The position numbers were made by a program, and so were the translations under genes. The notes beneath the pieces were generated by a model. It made no database searches. It was given only the letters and a program-made list of their open reading frames with translations, and was not told the origin of the DNA. From contig NZ_JAIRBA010000002.1 of assembly GCF_022008365.1 (NCBI RefSeq), positions 124,001-188,000 of the forward strand: DNA of 64,000 nt, read 5' to 3'. The DNA is from Aequorivita vitellina (GTDB taxonomy: Bacteria; Bacteroidota; Bacteroidia; Flavobacteriales; Flavobacteriaceae). This document shows positions 63,782 to 64,000 of the stretch, piece after piece (within the stretch, counting starts at the first letter, position 1; each line of letters begins with the position of its first letter).

Positions 63782-64000
63782 ATGTCTGTAAAGAAAATCC
63801 CGTCCGTTTCTGCATTTCGGTTTCTGATTCATTCAACAAAGATTCTTAAAAATCCGTTGCCATTTCATCATAAAAATTTTGAAACCAAAGGCGATACTTT
63901 TCGGTTAAAACTCGGTTTTGGAAAGTCGGTTGTTTTTTCAAGAGATGCTGGTCTTGCGCAATATGCACTTCAGAAAAATCATAGAAATTATACTAAATCG
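63782..64000 (+). CDS. Cytochrome P450, N-terminal part cut by window edge
   Basis: 73 codons visible from the ATG at 63782. The translation (KNPLPFHHKNFETKGDTF, LKLGFGKSVVFSRDAG, YALQKNHRNYTKS) matches the N-terminal region of flavobacterial P450s that I recall downstream of ruvB. The haem-binding Cys is beyond the window, so the family call rests on the N terminus only. 9 bp after ruvB, probably co-transcribed. Confidence 0.6.
   Translation, partial: MSVKKIPSVSAFRFLIHSTKILKNPLPFHHKNFETKGDTFRLKLGFGKSVVFSRDAGLAQYALQKNHRNYTKS

Overview
The window is a low-GC chromosomal segment of a Bacteroidota bacterium, most likely a member of the Flavobacteriaceae. Four lines of evidence point there. Several secreted proteins end in type IX secretion (T9SS) sorting domains closing in K-[FI]-V-K-E. 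Upstream regions repeatedly carry the Bacteroidota -7 element TAnnTTTG rather than TATAAT. The respiratory chain uses Alternative Complex III (ActABCDEF) in place of bc1. The window also holds lineage-typical families such as DUF5686, DUF5916, DUF2723 and FucP-type sugar permeases. No phage, integrase, insertion sequence or CRISPR array was seen, and the gene order looks like stable core chromosome with a few accessory islands.

Layout. 1-12.6 kb, mostly minus strand: asnS (cut by the window edge), an MMPL/RND exporter, a DUF5686-like barrel, pyrH-frr and the rplM-rpsI / rpsB-tsf translation genes. Two T9SS-secreted genes and one decayed sorting-domain remnant sit between frr-pyrH and tsf. 12.8-24.4 kb: pyruvate carboxylase, a 354-aa protein with kinase-like motifs, two tandem T9SS repeat proteins, a surface lipoprotein and DNA polymerase I. 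24.6-29.3 kb: a cyanophycin locus with isoaspartyl peptidase, cyanophycinase and cyanophycin synthetase. 29.4-34.9 kb: an N-glycan utilisation operon (GH92 mannosidase, glycosylasparaginase, FucP-like permease) peppered with short palindromic repeats. 35-42.6 kb: metallophosphoesterase, a thioredoxin fold without CxxC, a polysaccharide deacetylase, a DUF2723 membrane protein, tRNA-Gln, a lipoprotein and a universal stress protein. 42.7-47.4 kb: rimP-nusA-infB behind a leader terminator. 47.5-50.4 kb: DUF5916 and SPOR proteins. 50.7-62.5 kb: the ACIII plus cytochrome c oxidase operon. 62.7-64 kb: ruvB and the start of a cytochrome P450.

How they fit together. The respiratory operon is a quinol-to-oxygen electron line: ActB/C/F oxidise quinol, ActA/E haems carry electrons, and CoxB (CuA) and CoxA reduce oxygen. 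The cyanophycin genes can make, open and finally hydrolyse an Asp-Arg nitrogen reserve. The mannosidase/glycosylasparaginase/permease operon can strip and import sugars from glycoproteins.

The most interesting signals are these: a heptameric C4/G4 repeat tract touching the cyanophycinase stop codon, short palindromic repeats inserted in frame in the GH92 gene, an intrinsic terminator inside the rimP-nusA-infB leader, a helix-hairpin-helix tail on ActC, the kinase-like 354-aa protein, and a small terminator-bounded transcript candidate upstream of ruvB.

Several start codons were moved from the longest open frame to an internal ATG, because the longer frame began at TTG/GTG, overlapped a neighbour or hid a signal peptide. 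All assignments rest on reading the sequence and on family knowledge; no database search was run.
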